A stretch of DNA of 5,916 nucleotides from Deltaproteobacteria bacterium. Lineage in GTDB: Bacteria > Desulfobacterota > DSM-4660 > Desulfatiglandales > B25-G16. The stretch lies in the NCBI GenBank assembly GCA_003646935.1, contig QMLW01000149.1, positions 1 through 5,916 of the forward strand, in the 5' to 3' direction. This document shows, piece by piece, positions 1 through 5,567 of the stretch; position 1 is the first letter of the stretch; each line of letters starts with the position of its first letter. The notes under the pieces are model-generated. The model searched no databases. It was not told the DNA's origin and was given only the letters and a program-made list of their open reading frames with translations. A program made the position numbers and the translations under genes.

Positions 1-1061
1 GCGTAGTTGGAGTGAGGGATGCCTCCTTTACCATCGCTGAAGGGGAAGTATTCGTCCTTATGGGACTCTCCGGCAGCGGCAAATCCACGCTTTTGAGGTG
101 TATCAATCGGCTACATGAACCCACCCACGGAAAGGTCTTTATCGATGACCAGGATGTTACTGAGCTCTCCTTCAATGACTTGAGGGACCTGAGAAGGAGA
201 AAGACCGGTATGGTCTTCCAGCACTTCGCCTTGCTCCCTCATCGCTGCGTCATAGAAAACGTGGCCTATGGCTTAGAAGTTCAAGGTATAAGTAAGGCCG
301 AGCGTGAATCAAAGGCAATGGAGTCCCTCGAGCTCGTGGGTTTGAAGGGATGGGAGAAGAGCTATCCCCATGAATTGAGCGGGGGCATGCAGCAGCGGGT
401 GGGTTTGGCCAGGGCCCTGGCAACGGATCCCGAAATACTGCTCATGGATGAGGCATTCAGCGCGCTCGACCCTCTGATACGCCGGCAAATGCAGGATGAG
501 TTTATCAATCTCCTACAAGTCGTGAAAAAGACCATCGTCTTCGTGACGCACGATCTATACGAGGCCCTGAGGCTCGCCAATCGTATCGCGGTGATGAAAT
601 TCGGTGCGATTCAACAAATCGGCACACCTTCTGAAATCGTGCTCCATCCGGAGACTGACTACGTGGCGGAGTTCGTGCAAGATCTTCCCAAAGTAAAGTT
701 CGTTACCGCCAGGGACATCATGGAGGAACCCGAGAAATGGCTGGTGAAGCGCGAGCATTCCGTCACTGAAATTATGAACAAGATGGACAGTGAGAATATC
801 TGGTATGCATTCATCGTGAACGAAGATCAGCAGGTTCAAGGTGTCGTGGATTATCGAATGCTCAGCAGTACAAACGGAGAGAAAAAGCTCGATGCGGAAA
901 AGATGATTACAGAGTACCCAACAAAGATGTTTAACACCTTTTTAGAAAGCCTTGTATCTGTAGCCGCCAAATCCACCATTCCCATTGCTGTGACGGATAG
1001 ACAAGACCGTCTTGCAGGGGTTGTATCTCGGGAACGGTTACTGGAGGCCTTATCAACATAA
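1..1061 (+). CDS. proV: Glycine betaine/proline ABC transporter ATP-binding protein, ProV/OpuAA type with C-terminal CBS region (5' partial)
   Basis: This is the ATPase that powers osmoprotectant import on the cytoplasmic face of the inner membrane. Numbering is from a GTG at position 12, but the frame stays open to the window edge and the core domain starts immediately, so the true start lies upstream and some 40-50 residues are probably missing. Walker A GLSGSGKST is at residues 18-26, the Q-loop Gln at 70, the signature LSGGMQQR at 122-129, Walker B ILLMDEAFSALD at 142-153 (catalytic Glu146) and the switch His at 180. The sequence MDEAFSALDPLIR after Walker B is a hallmark of the glycine betaine/proline branch. 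Residues about 235-349 form a tandem CBS region, which in OpuA-type ATPases senses ionic strength or binds c-di-AMP. The gene ends in TAA, 24 bp before the permease, so the two are surely one operon. Substrate cannot be fixed without the binding protein, which is not in the window. Confidence 0.95.
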   Translation, partial: VVGVRDASFTIAEGEVFVLMGLSGSGKSTLLRCINRLHEPTHGKVFIDDQDVTELSFNDLRDLRRRKTGMVFQHFALLPHRCVIENVAYGLEVQGISKAERESKAMESLELVGLKGWEKSYPHELSGGMQQRVGLARALATDPEILLMDEAFSALDPLIRRQMQDEFINLLQVVKKTIVFVTHDLYEALRLANRIAVMKFGAIQQIGTPSEIVLHPETDYVAEFVQDLPKVKFVTARDIMEEPEKWLVKREHSVTEIMNKMDSENIWYAFIVNEDQQVQGVVDYRMLSSTNGEKKLDAEKMITEYPTKMFNTFLESLVSVAAKSTIPIAVTDRQDRLAGVVSRERLLEALST

Positions 1062-1085
1062 TTAAAATGGGAAGGAAAAAGGGAT

Positions 1086-1796
1086 ATGAGTTTTCCTGTC
1101 AGAATTCCAATCGGGCACTGGATAGATCTAGTGGTCATCTGGCTTACAGACAATCTCGCCAGCGCATTTGACGTGATATCTCAGGTGGTCGGTTTCATAC
1201 TGATCAAAATAGACTTCTTTTTCAACTGGATCCCTTGGCCTGTGACGATTTTGGCGCTGGTGGTGATCGCCTGGCTTGTTTCCGGTAGGAGGATCGCCAT
1301 ATTTACTGCGATTGCCCTTTTTTTGATGGGATCCCTGGAGCTCTGGGCCGAGGGGATGAGCACCCTTGCCCTGGTGACCACAGCGGTCTTCATCTCCGTT
1401 GTGTTGGGACTCCCCACTGGTATCCTCTCCGCGAAAAACGAGAGGTTCGATGCCCTTTTACGTCCTATCTTGGATGGGATGCAGACGATCCCCAGCTTTG
1501 TCTACCTTATTCCGGCGATCATGTTCTTCGGTATAGGCAATGTTCCGGGTATCATGGCCACCGTTATCTTCTCCCTGCCACCCATGGTTCGACTCACAAG
1601 CTTAGGGATTCGCCAGGTCGACTTCGAAGTCGTTGAGGCCGGGCACGCATTTGGGTCAACCCCCTGGCAATTGCTGGTCAAGATCCAGCTCCCTCTCGCG
1701 CTCCCCTCGATCATGGCGGGCGTGAATCAGACCGTGATGATGGCCCTGTCTATGGTGGTGGTGGCAGCGATGATCGGCGCTGGCGGATTGGGATAG
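1086..1796 (+). CDS. proW: Glycine betaine/proline ABC transporter permease, ProW/OpuAB type, interrupted by an in-frame TAG
   Basis: This is the membrane-spanning subunit paired with the upstream ATPase. The ATG at 1086 is supported by AAGGA at 1072-1076 with a 9-nt spacer. Hydrophobic segments lie at about residues 31-47, 52-66, 70-86, 93-113, 138-165 and 217-231. The EAA loop that docks on the ATPase is at about 181-200 (EVVEAGHAFGSTPWQLL). The frame stops at TAG 1794-1796, directly after GAGGLG (residues 231-236), where family members continue with a linker and a final membrane helix. The same frame resumes after the TAG with 46 family-like codons to a TAG at 1935-1937. Reading through gives 283 residues, the usual OpuAB size of about 280. 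As it stands the product is a 236-residue protein lacking its last helix. It may be a recent pseudogene, a sequencing or assembly error, or a readthrough product. The family assignment is firm; functional status is open. Confidence 0.88.
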   Translation: MSFPVRIPIGHWIDLVVIWLTDNLASAFDVISQVVGFILIKIDFFFNWIPWPVTILALVVIAWLVSGRRIAIFTAIALFLMGSLELWAEGMSTLALVTTAVFISVVLGLPTGILSAKNERFDALLRPILDGMQTIPSFVYLIPAIMFFGIGNVPGIMATVIFSLPPMVRLTSLGIRQVDFEVVEAGHAFGSTPWQLLVKIQLPLALPSIMAGVNQTVMMALSMVVVAAMIGAGGLG

Positions 1797-1937
1797 AAGA
1801 TCCTCTACAGCATTCAGCGGGTTGACCTCGCCGTGGGAATTGAAGCGGGGTTGGGGATCCTCTTTATCGCTATGGTCTTGGATCGAATCCTTCAGGGGGT
1901 GACCAAGCGTCAGCAGCAGGTAATTATGAGACAGTAG
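1797..1937 (+). pseudogene. proW: In-frame 3' continuation of the permease gene beyond the premature TAG
   Basis: Translation in the permease frame immediately after the TAG begins KILYSIQRVDLAVGIEAGLG, continues through a hydrophobic stretch (ILFIAMVLDRIL) and ends in a Gln-rich tail with a second TAG at 1935-1937. This matches the normal OpuAB/ProW C-terminus: a hydrophilic xxIQRxDxGxGxEAG segment followed by the last transmembrane helix and a DRI motif. There is no frameshift and no further stop in the 46 codons, so the damage is a single codon. CAG to TAG is the simplest one-base explanation, giving Gln at a position that tolerates varied residues. No convincing ribosome binding site or start codon suggests separate translation. 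Confidence 0.8.
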
Positions 1938-1956
1938 GATGCAGGCCGACCTACTG
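1932..1956. repeat. 7-bp perfect inverted repeat spanning the end of the permease gene
   Basis: CAGTAGG at 1932-1938 is exactly complementary to CCTACTG at 1950-1956, with an 11-nt loop. The left arm contains the permease's final TAG, and the hairpin lies between the convergent permease and marR genes. No T-run follows on either strand, so it does not meet the criteria for an intrinsic terminator. It could be a weak bidirectional transcription barrier, an RNA 3'-end stabiliser, or chance. Confidence 0.4.
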
Positions 1957-1975
1957 CACCGGCAACAGAGGAAGG

Positions 1976-2458
1976 CTACTCCACCTCCAGATCCTGAACG
2001 TCGAGCATTTGGGTGAGTTTGGAAAGACTCAGGATGATCCGTTTTATTTCTTTCTCCGGGAGCTTTTTAAGGCCATCCACGATTTTATGTTGGATAGGAA
2101 AAGGTGCGTTTTTGGCAAGCTCCCTGCCCCCCTCAGTCAATTGAATGGTAATCACACGGCGGTCCGGGGAATTCCTCAGCCTGGACACGAGGCCCTTTTG
2201 TTCAAGGCGGTCGATAATGCCGGTTACCGTACTGGATTTCACCATGATGTGCCTTGCTATCTGGGATGGCGGCAGCGGGCCATGTTCATAGAGTGCCAAC
2301 AGGCAATGGAGCTGCGGCGCGCTCACCTGGTAGGTCTTATTCAGCTCCTTGGTGAAGAGCTCACCTGCCTGCATGAGCCTGCGGATCTGGTAGATAATCT
2401 CCTTTATCCGGTCTTGTGGTGTTTCGAGAGCTGTCTCTGTTAGTGCATGGTTTGGCAT
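1976..2458 (-). CDS. MarR-family transcriptional regulator, EctR/CosR-like
   Basis: This is a 160-residue DNA-binding protein, normal MarR length, expected to act as a dimer. The winged helix-turn-helix covers about residues 45-112. It includes the APQL segment at 47-50, a recognition helix around 75-89 (SSTVTGIIDRLEQKG) and the wing with the conserved PDRR at 98-101. Flanking helices at 15-40 and 120-153 form the dimer interface. The ATG at 2458 is preceded by AAAAGGAT, with AGGA ending 7 nt upstream, which settles the start. The gene ends in TAG. It is convergent with the betaine transporter (38 bp between stops) and lies 122 bp downstream of the DHH gene on the same strand. The helix-turn-helix region resembles EctR/CosR, MarR proteins that repress compatible-solute synthesis and uptake genes. 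Control of the neighbouring transporter is therefore plausible but inferred, and other MarR ligands or targets cannot be excluded. Confidence 0.88.
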   Translation of the reverse strand: MPNHALTETALETPQDRIKEIIYQIRRLMQAGELFTKELNKTYQVSAPQLHCLLALYEHGPLPPSQIARHIMVKSSTVTGIIDRLEQKGLVSRLRNSPDRRVITIQLTEGGRELAKNAPFPIQHKIVDGLKKLPEKEIKRIILSLSKLTQMLDVQDLEVE

Positions 2459-2580
2459 TTACATATCCTTTTAATAGAAAATGTTTGAGCTATGATATTT
2501 TATACCTTGGTTTTTATCACCATCGTATTTGGAATGCAATAGTATTTTTTGCGGTAATGCCAATTTAATTTGACGTAGCC
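2459..2580 (-). promoter_or_regulatory. AT-rich spacer upstream of marR, possible weak promoter/operator
   Basis: This 122-bp gap separates the DHH gene stop from the marR start. On the - strand it carries TATAAAAT (2504-2497), a good -10-like element, but no matching -35 at 16-18 bp. Arms TGATA and TATCA flank this element as an imperfect 5-bp inverted repeat, the sort of arrangement a MarR autoregulator could use. No intrinsic terminator follows the DHH gene, so marR may also be read from the upstream promoter. The evidence is weak. Confidence 0.25.
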
Positions 2581-3996
2581 TTATTTTTTCTCTTCCACCC
2601 CGACAACCTTGAGGAATCTATCCGTGACTGCCTCCTCTGCCAACTTCAATAGCAAGCCTTTGTCCTTGGCGTCGCCAAAGAGCCCCAGTTTTATCTTTGC
2701 AGCAGCGGCTGTCGGATGGCCTCCTGCCTCGCCGATGTCTCCAAAGGCGATTTCCATGGCCTCTCCGAGGTTAATTCGTATGTCCCTGTTCCTGGCTGAA
2801 ACATGCACAACGTCCTTGGTAAGGCCGTAAACGAGCACCGTTGCTACCCCTTCGAGTTTCAGCAGATGATCCGCCGCCTGCGGGAGCGTGTCCCTGTCCC
2901 TGATGAAACCCGCGTTGGCGAGCAGCAGGCTTCCAATAGCCCTTCTATTCTTTATGGCTTCACCTAATACATCCAGGGTTTCGGAGGACATGAGCGGCGT
3001 CTCGATCTTGGTCAAGAGTTCCTGAGATGCCCTGGGATAGAGCAGGGCCACCGCCTGAAGGTCTTTGGGCTTAGTACCCCTGGTGAAACAGCCTGTATCG
3101 GTTTTAATGCCGTAGAGGAGCAGCGTGGCTAATTCCTCGGAGACCTCCAATCCCAACTCCGTCAAATATTCCGTCATTATCGTAGAGGTTGCGCCGAGCT
3201 CGGGCCGTATATCGATGTAGTCAGCAGAGACCTTCGCCGGATCATAGGGGTGGTGATCGATAATGATGTCGGGTCGGATGTCCTCAGGAAGGGAGTTATT
3301 TTCCCCTGGAAGGGAAGCCTCGATGAGCGCGACCTTGGAATAGCTTTTGATATCCTTGATCTTGGAGATGGGCACGGTATCTATCTCAAGCAGATTAATC
3401 AACGCCTTATTCTCCTCATACCCGATCTTCCCTCCATAGATGATATCGGCGACCTTACCCATCTTCTCGATAATCCGTTTGAGGCTCATGGCGCTCGCAA
3501 TAGCATCCGGGTCGGGATTGTCCTGCACGACGATAGCTATATTTTTTTTGGCCTCCTTTACTATAGATCTCAGACGCTTGAGGTTCTTCTTAACCTCCAG
3601 TCTCTCGAGGCTCTGTACTGCCTTTTCGGCTACTGCTGAAGCGGGATAGATGATCTCATCTACCTCCAAGCCCTTGATCTCCTCGCTGGCGTCCTGCCTG
3701 CCGGCCCTCAAGATGATCGGCACTTCCCCGCTTATTTCCCGAACTTTCCGGGCAGCCCTGATGTTCAACTCCATATCGATGGTGAGAATGGCTACACCCT
3801 TTGCCTGCTCTATATTGAGCCTCCTCAGAAGGTCTTCCGAGGTAATATCTCCCTCTACCACATTCTCAAAGCCCATCTCCTTGAGGGACTCCGTCCTCTC
3901 CGGATTGATGTCCACCAGGGTACACCCTTTTCCTATATCCTTGAAGTGTCTGGCGGCATGGTAGCCTGCCCTTCCGCTTCCCAAGATGATGTACAT
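2581..3996 (-). CDS. RCK-N (TrkA-N) domain fused to a DHH/DHHA1 phosphoesterase
   Basis: This is a predicted cytoplasmic phosphoesterase of 471 residues. Residues 1-133 form a Rossmann-type RCK-N/TrkA-N domain, with GSGRAG at 6-11 (GxGxxG) and Asp29 at the end of the second strand, suggesting NAD(H) or nucleotide binding. Residues about 150-320 are the DHH domain: NPDPDAIASA at 160-169, IIDHHP at 245-250 and KTDTG at 298-302. Residues about 350-460 are DHHA1 with the GGH motif at 425-427. Family members cleave c-di-AMP, pApA or short oligonucleotides with two Mn ions. Two usual metal ligands look substituted: Gln158 stands where NrnA/GdpP enzymes have His, and Glu226 (ALIEAS) where Asp is usual. 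No RCK-C domain or membrane segment is seen. The start at ATG 3996 puts the first Rossmann strand at the N-terminus; the ribosome site is weak (AGG, 9 nt upstream). The promoter and leader lie at 4145-3997. Domain calls are firm and the substrate is unknown. Confidence 0.9.
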   Translation of the reverse strand: MYIILGSGRAGYHAARHFKDIGKGCTLVDINPERTESLKEMGFENVVEGDITSEDLLRRLNIEQAKGVAILTIDMELNIRAARKVREISGEVPIILRAGRQDASEEIKGLEVDEIIYPASAVAEKAVQSLERLEVKKNLKRLRSIVKEAKKNIAIVVQDNPDPDAIASAMSLKRIIEKMGKVADIIYGGKIGYEENKALINLLEIDTVPISKIKDIKSYSKVALIEASLPGENNSLPEDIRPDIIIDHHPYDPAKVSADYIDIRPELGATSTIMTEYLTELGLEVSEELATLLLYGIKTDTGCFTRGTKPKDLQAVALLYPRASQELLTKIETPLMSSETLDVLGEAIKNRRAIGSLLLANAGFIRDRDTLPQAADHLLKLEGVATVLVYGLTKDVVHVSARNRDIRINLGEAMEIAFGDIGEAGGHPTAAAAKIKLGLFGDAKDKGLLLKLAEEAVTDRFLKVVGVEEKK

Positions 3997-4112
3997 AGTA
4001 ACACGCCTATTTGGGTTTATCTTTTTCAGCCTCCCTGTACCGGAGACCTCCGGATCTGGTTTGAGATCCGCTCTTCGTATAGCCTTAAACGTCTAGAAAA
4101 AAGTACAATTTC
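3997..4112 (-). promoter_or_regulatory. Predicted structured 5' leader of the DHH gene
   Basis: If transcription starts near 4111, as the promoter implies, the mRNA has about 115 nt before the ATG. It can form hairpin P1 (CGGATCT / AGATCCG, 4070-4064 with 4057-4051, 6-nt loop) and hairpin P2 (CCGGA / TCCGG, within 4053-4040). The two share three bases, so they compete at their junction. An A-rich segment (CTGAAAAAG, 4029-4021) can pair, with two bulges, with CTTTTTTCTAG (4103-4093) and close the whole element. I recognise no known riboswitch consensus; in particular the conserved c-di-AMP (ydaO) motifs are absent. A protein-binding leader or chance structure are alternatives. Confidence 0.35.
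4051..4070 (-). repeat. Perfect 7-bp hairpin in the DHH leader
   Basis: CGGATCT at 4051-4057 and AGATCCG at 4064-4070 are exact reverse complements around a 6-nt loop. A neighbouring palindrome, CCGGAG/CTCCGG at 4040-4053, overlaps its edge. Neither is followed by a T-run on the - strand, so they are not intrinsic terminators of the transglycosylase transcript. Confidence 0.6.
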
Positions 4113-4117
4113 TTGCA

Positions 4118-4145
4118 ATTATAAATCATTTGCAGGAATTGTAAA
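4118..4145 (-). promoter_or_regulatory. Sigma70-type promoter for the DHH gene
   Basis: On the - strand, TTTACA (4145-4140, five of six matches to the -35 consensus) is followed after 16 bp by TATAAT (4123-4118, perfect -10). The surrounding DNA is AT-rich. Transcription should begin near 4111 and run into the DHH gene, about 115 nt before its ATG. It sits 53 bp beyond the transglycosylase stop, so the DHH gene need not depend on readthrough from the cdaR-mltF unit. Confidence 0.7.
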
Positions 4146-4147
4146 GG

Positions 4148-4166
4148 GACGGGAGCCAATCCCATC
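4148..4166 (-). terminator. Possible weak terminator after the transglycosylase gene
   Basis: A 7-pair stem (GATGGGA / TCCCGTC on the - strand, one T-G pair, 5-nt loop) lies 32 nt after the transglycosylase stop and directly before the DHH promoter. The 3' side is CCTTTAC, a poor U-tract, so termination would be inefficient or factor-dependent. It is also compatible with chance. Confidence 0.3.
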
Positions 4167-4198
4167 AGGGCTCGACGATCTGAAGAATATTCCGCTTC

Positions 4199-5554
4199 CT
4201 ATGAGATCGCCTCCCTTTTGAGTATATCATAGTAGGTGAGTATCCTGTTTACATACCGAACTGCTTCTGTGCCCCTGCAGTACCCATTCTTGGTTTTCTT
4301 ATAGTACTTGGGGTAGCGCAGCAGCGGAAGGATCTGCTCCAGCGATGACCAACTGTTGGGGTCCAGATCGCGTTGTCTTGCTATCTCCTGAGCATCGAGA
4401 ATGTGTCCATGGCCTACGTTGTAGCTGGCTAGGGCGATAAGTAGCCTATCCGGTTCTTTTGCATCCTTATATCGTTCGTATAGCTTTTTCAAGTACTTGA
4501 CTCCTCCCATGATGCTCTGGGTTGGATCGAGTCGATTTTTGATACCCATATCATTGGCTGTTTTAAGCGTGAGCTGCATCATCCCCCTCACACCGGTATA
4601 ACTTACCGCCCTCGGGTTGAAGTGCGATTCCTGATAGATCGCTGCGGCAATCAATCTCCAATCAAATCCATGCTTTTGAGCGGCGTTTTTGATTGTATCC
4701 TTATACCGTGGAAGTCTCGTGGTAAGCCGCTGGTGGTACTTTTTCAGATCAACATAATCGAATATCTCCACATTGGCAAAGTACTTTTCATAGATCTTGG
4801 CAAAGGTTCCGTCCTTCTTTATCTTCTTGAAAAATACATTTATCTCGTTCTTAAGCGATGCTTCCCCTTTTTTTACCGCCCATCCCAGGGATTGCTGCTC
4901 CTCTATGGGAAAGGCGATCTGCACATCGGGGTAGTAGCGTCGATTCAAGAGGGCAATGTGGGAATCGGCAATGGTGACCTCTATCTCCTTTTCAGCTACC
5001 ATCCTGATCAGCTCCTCGGTAGGCACATCTACGTGGGGTTCTATGGTAAGGTCCAATCCCTCACCCTTAAGCTCATGCAACCGTTCTTCATACGAGGTAG
5101 CGCGGCGCACGTGAATAGTATTGCCCTCTAGATCTTCGAGCTTGGTTATCTGAGAATTCCTCTTATGAATAAGCGCAAGTTGCTGTATCGCTAGATACTC
5201 ATCTGAAAAATCTACCAGTTGCTCGCGTGAGGGCGTAATTGTCAGGCTAGCTGCGATAAAGTCAGCTTTCCCCTTGCTGACCACGTCGATAAGCCGTTCC
5301 CAATGGGGCGTGATTACCTTGAGCTTTACACCCAAGTACTCACTAAAGGCCTTGGCGAGGTCGTACTCGAATCCCATGGGCTCATCGCGATAGATATAGT
5401 AGCAGTGGGCATTGTTCCTGGTAGCCACCGTGATATGCCCAGCCTCCCTTATTCTCTCGAGTGCGCTCTTCTTGGCACATGAGCATAAGAACAGGGGGCC
5501 AAGAACAATACCTATAAGAAACGCATCTCTCCATTTTTGCCGTTTCATGGTCAT
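4199..5554 (-). CDS. mltF: MltF-like membrane-bound lytic transglycosylase lipoprotein (SBP_bac_3 + SLT)
   Basis: This is a periplasmic murein hydrolase that cleaves the MurNAc-GlcNAc bond with formation of 1,6-anhydro-MurNAc. Numbering is from ATG 5554 (451 residues). A signal sequence at 1-25 has basic residues, a hydrophobic core and the lipobox-like LCSC, making Cys26 the likely lipidated residue; Cys at the -2 position is unusual. Residues about 32-263 form a family 3 solute-binding-protein domain. Residues about 280-425 form the SLT domain, with catalytic Glu309 in YQESHF, the GMMQL motif at 324-328 and ASYNVG at 376-381. This order matches E. coli MltF. Possible starts are TTG 5560, ATG 5554 and ATG 5548; ATG 5554 has AAGAA 9 nt upstream, the best though weak spacing. 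It lies 13 nt after the YbbR-like gene, so the two are probably cotranscribed. The binding-protein domain probably senses or regulates rather than transports. The gene ends in TAG. Confidence 0.92.
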   Translation of the reverse strand: MTMKRQKWRDAFLIGIVLGPLFLCSCAKKSALERIREAGHITVATRNNAHCYYIYRDEPMGFEYDLAKAFSEYLGVKLKVITPHWERLIDVVSKGKADFIAASLTITPSREQLVDFSDEYLAIQQLALIHKRNSQITKLEDLEGNTIHVRRATSYEERLHELKGEGLDLTIEPHVDVPTEELIRMVAEKEIEVTIADSHIALLNRRYYPDVQIAFPIEEQQSLGWAVKKGEASLKNEINVFFKKIKKDGTFAKIYEKYFANVEIFDYVDLKKYHQRLTTRLPRYKDTIKNAAQKHGFDWRLIAAAIYQESHFNPRAVSYTGVRGMMQLTLKTANDMGIKNRLDPTQSIMGGVKYLKKLYERYKDAKEPDRLLIALASYNVGHGHILDAQEIARQRDLDPNSWSSLEQILPLLRYPKYYKKTKNGYCRGTEAVRYVNRILTYYDILKREAIS

Positions 5555-5567
5555 ATTCAAACGTTCT

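Noticed and set aside
12..14. GTG at position 12 as the true proV start
   Set aside because: The frame is open to the window edge and the first ABC strand would begin at once, whereas family members have about 40-50 more N-terminal residues; there is also no spaced ribosome site.
1797..1937. Separate small gene after the permease TAG
   Set aside because: There is no start codon with a ribosome site near the TAG, and the sequence matches the permease C-terminus in the same frame.
2009..2443. Open frame on the + strand opposite marR
   Set aside because: It is covered by the MarR gene, which has a convincing start, ribosome site and winged-helix motifs.
3250..3639. Open frame on the + strand opposite the DHH gene
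   Set aside because: It is antisense to a well-supported gene with clear domain motifs, has no family-like sequence and no ribosome binding site.
3997..4035. Upstream in-frame CTG start for the DHH protein, next to GGGAGG
   Set aside because: The frame is open, but the Shine-Dalgarno-like run abuts the CTG with no spacing, CTG starts are rare, and the Rossmann strand begins naturally at the annotated ATG.
3997..4112. c-di-AMP (ydaO-type) riboswitch upstream of the DHH gene
   Set aside because: It would fit the context, but the conserved ydaO sequence elements are not visible and the leader looks too short. It is kept only as an unclassified structured leader.
4622..5131. Long open frame on the + strand opposite the transglycosylase gene
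   Set aside because: It is fully antisense to the SBP/SLT coding region, and its translation shows no recognisable domain; it looks like a codon-bias shadow.
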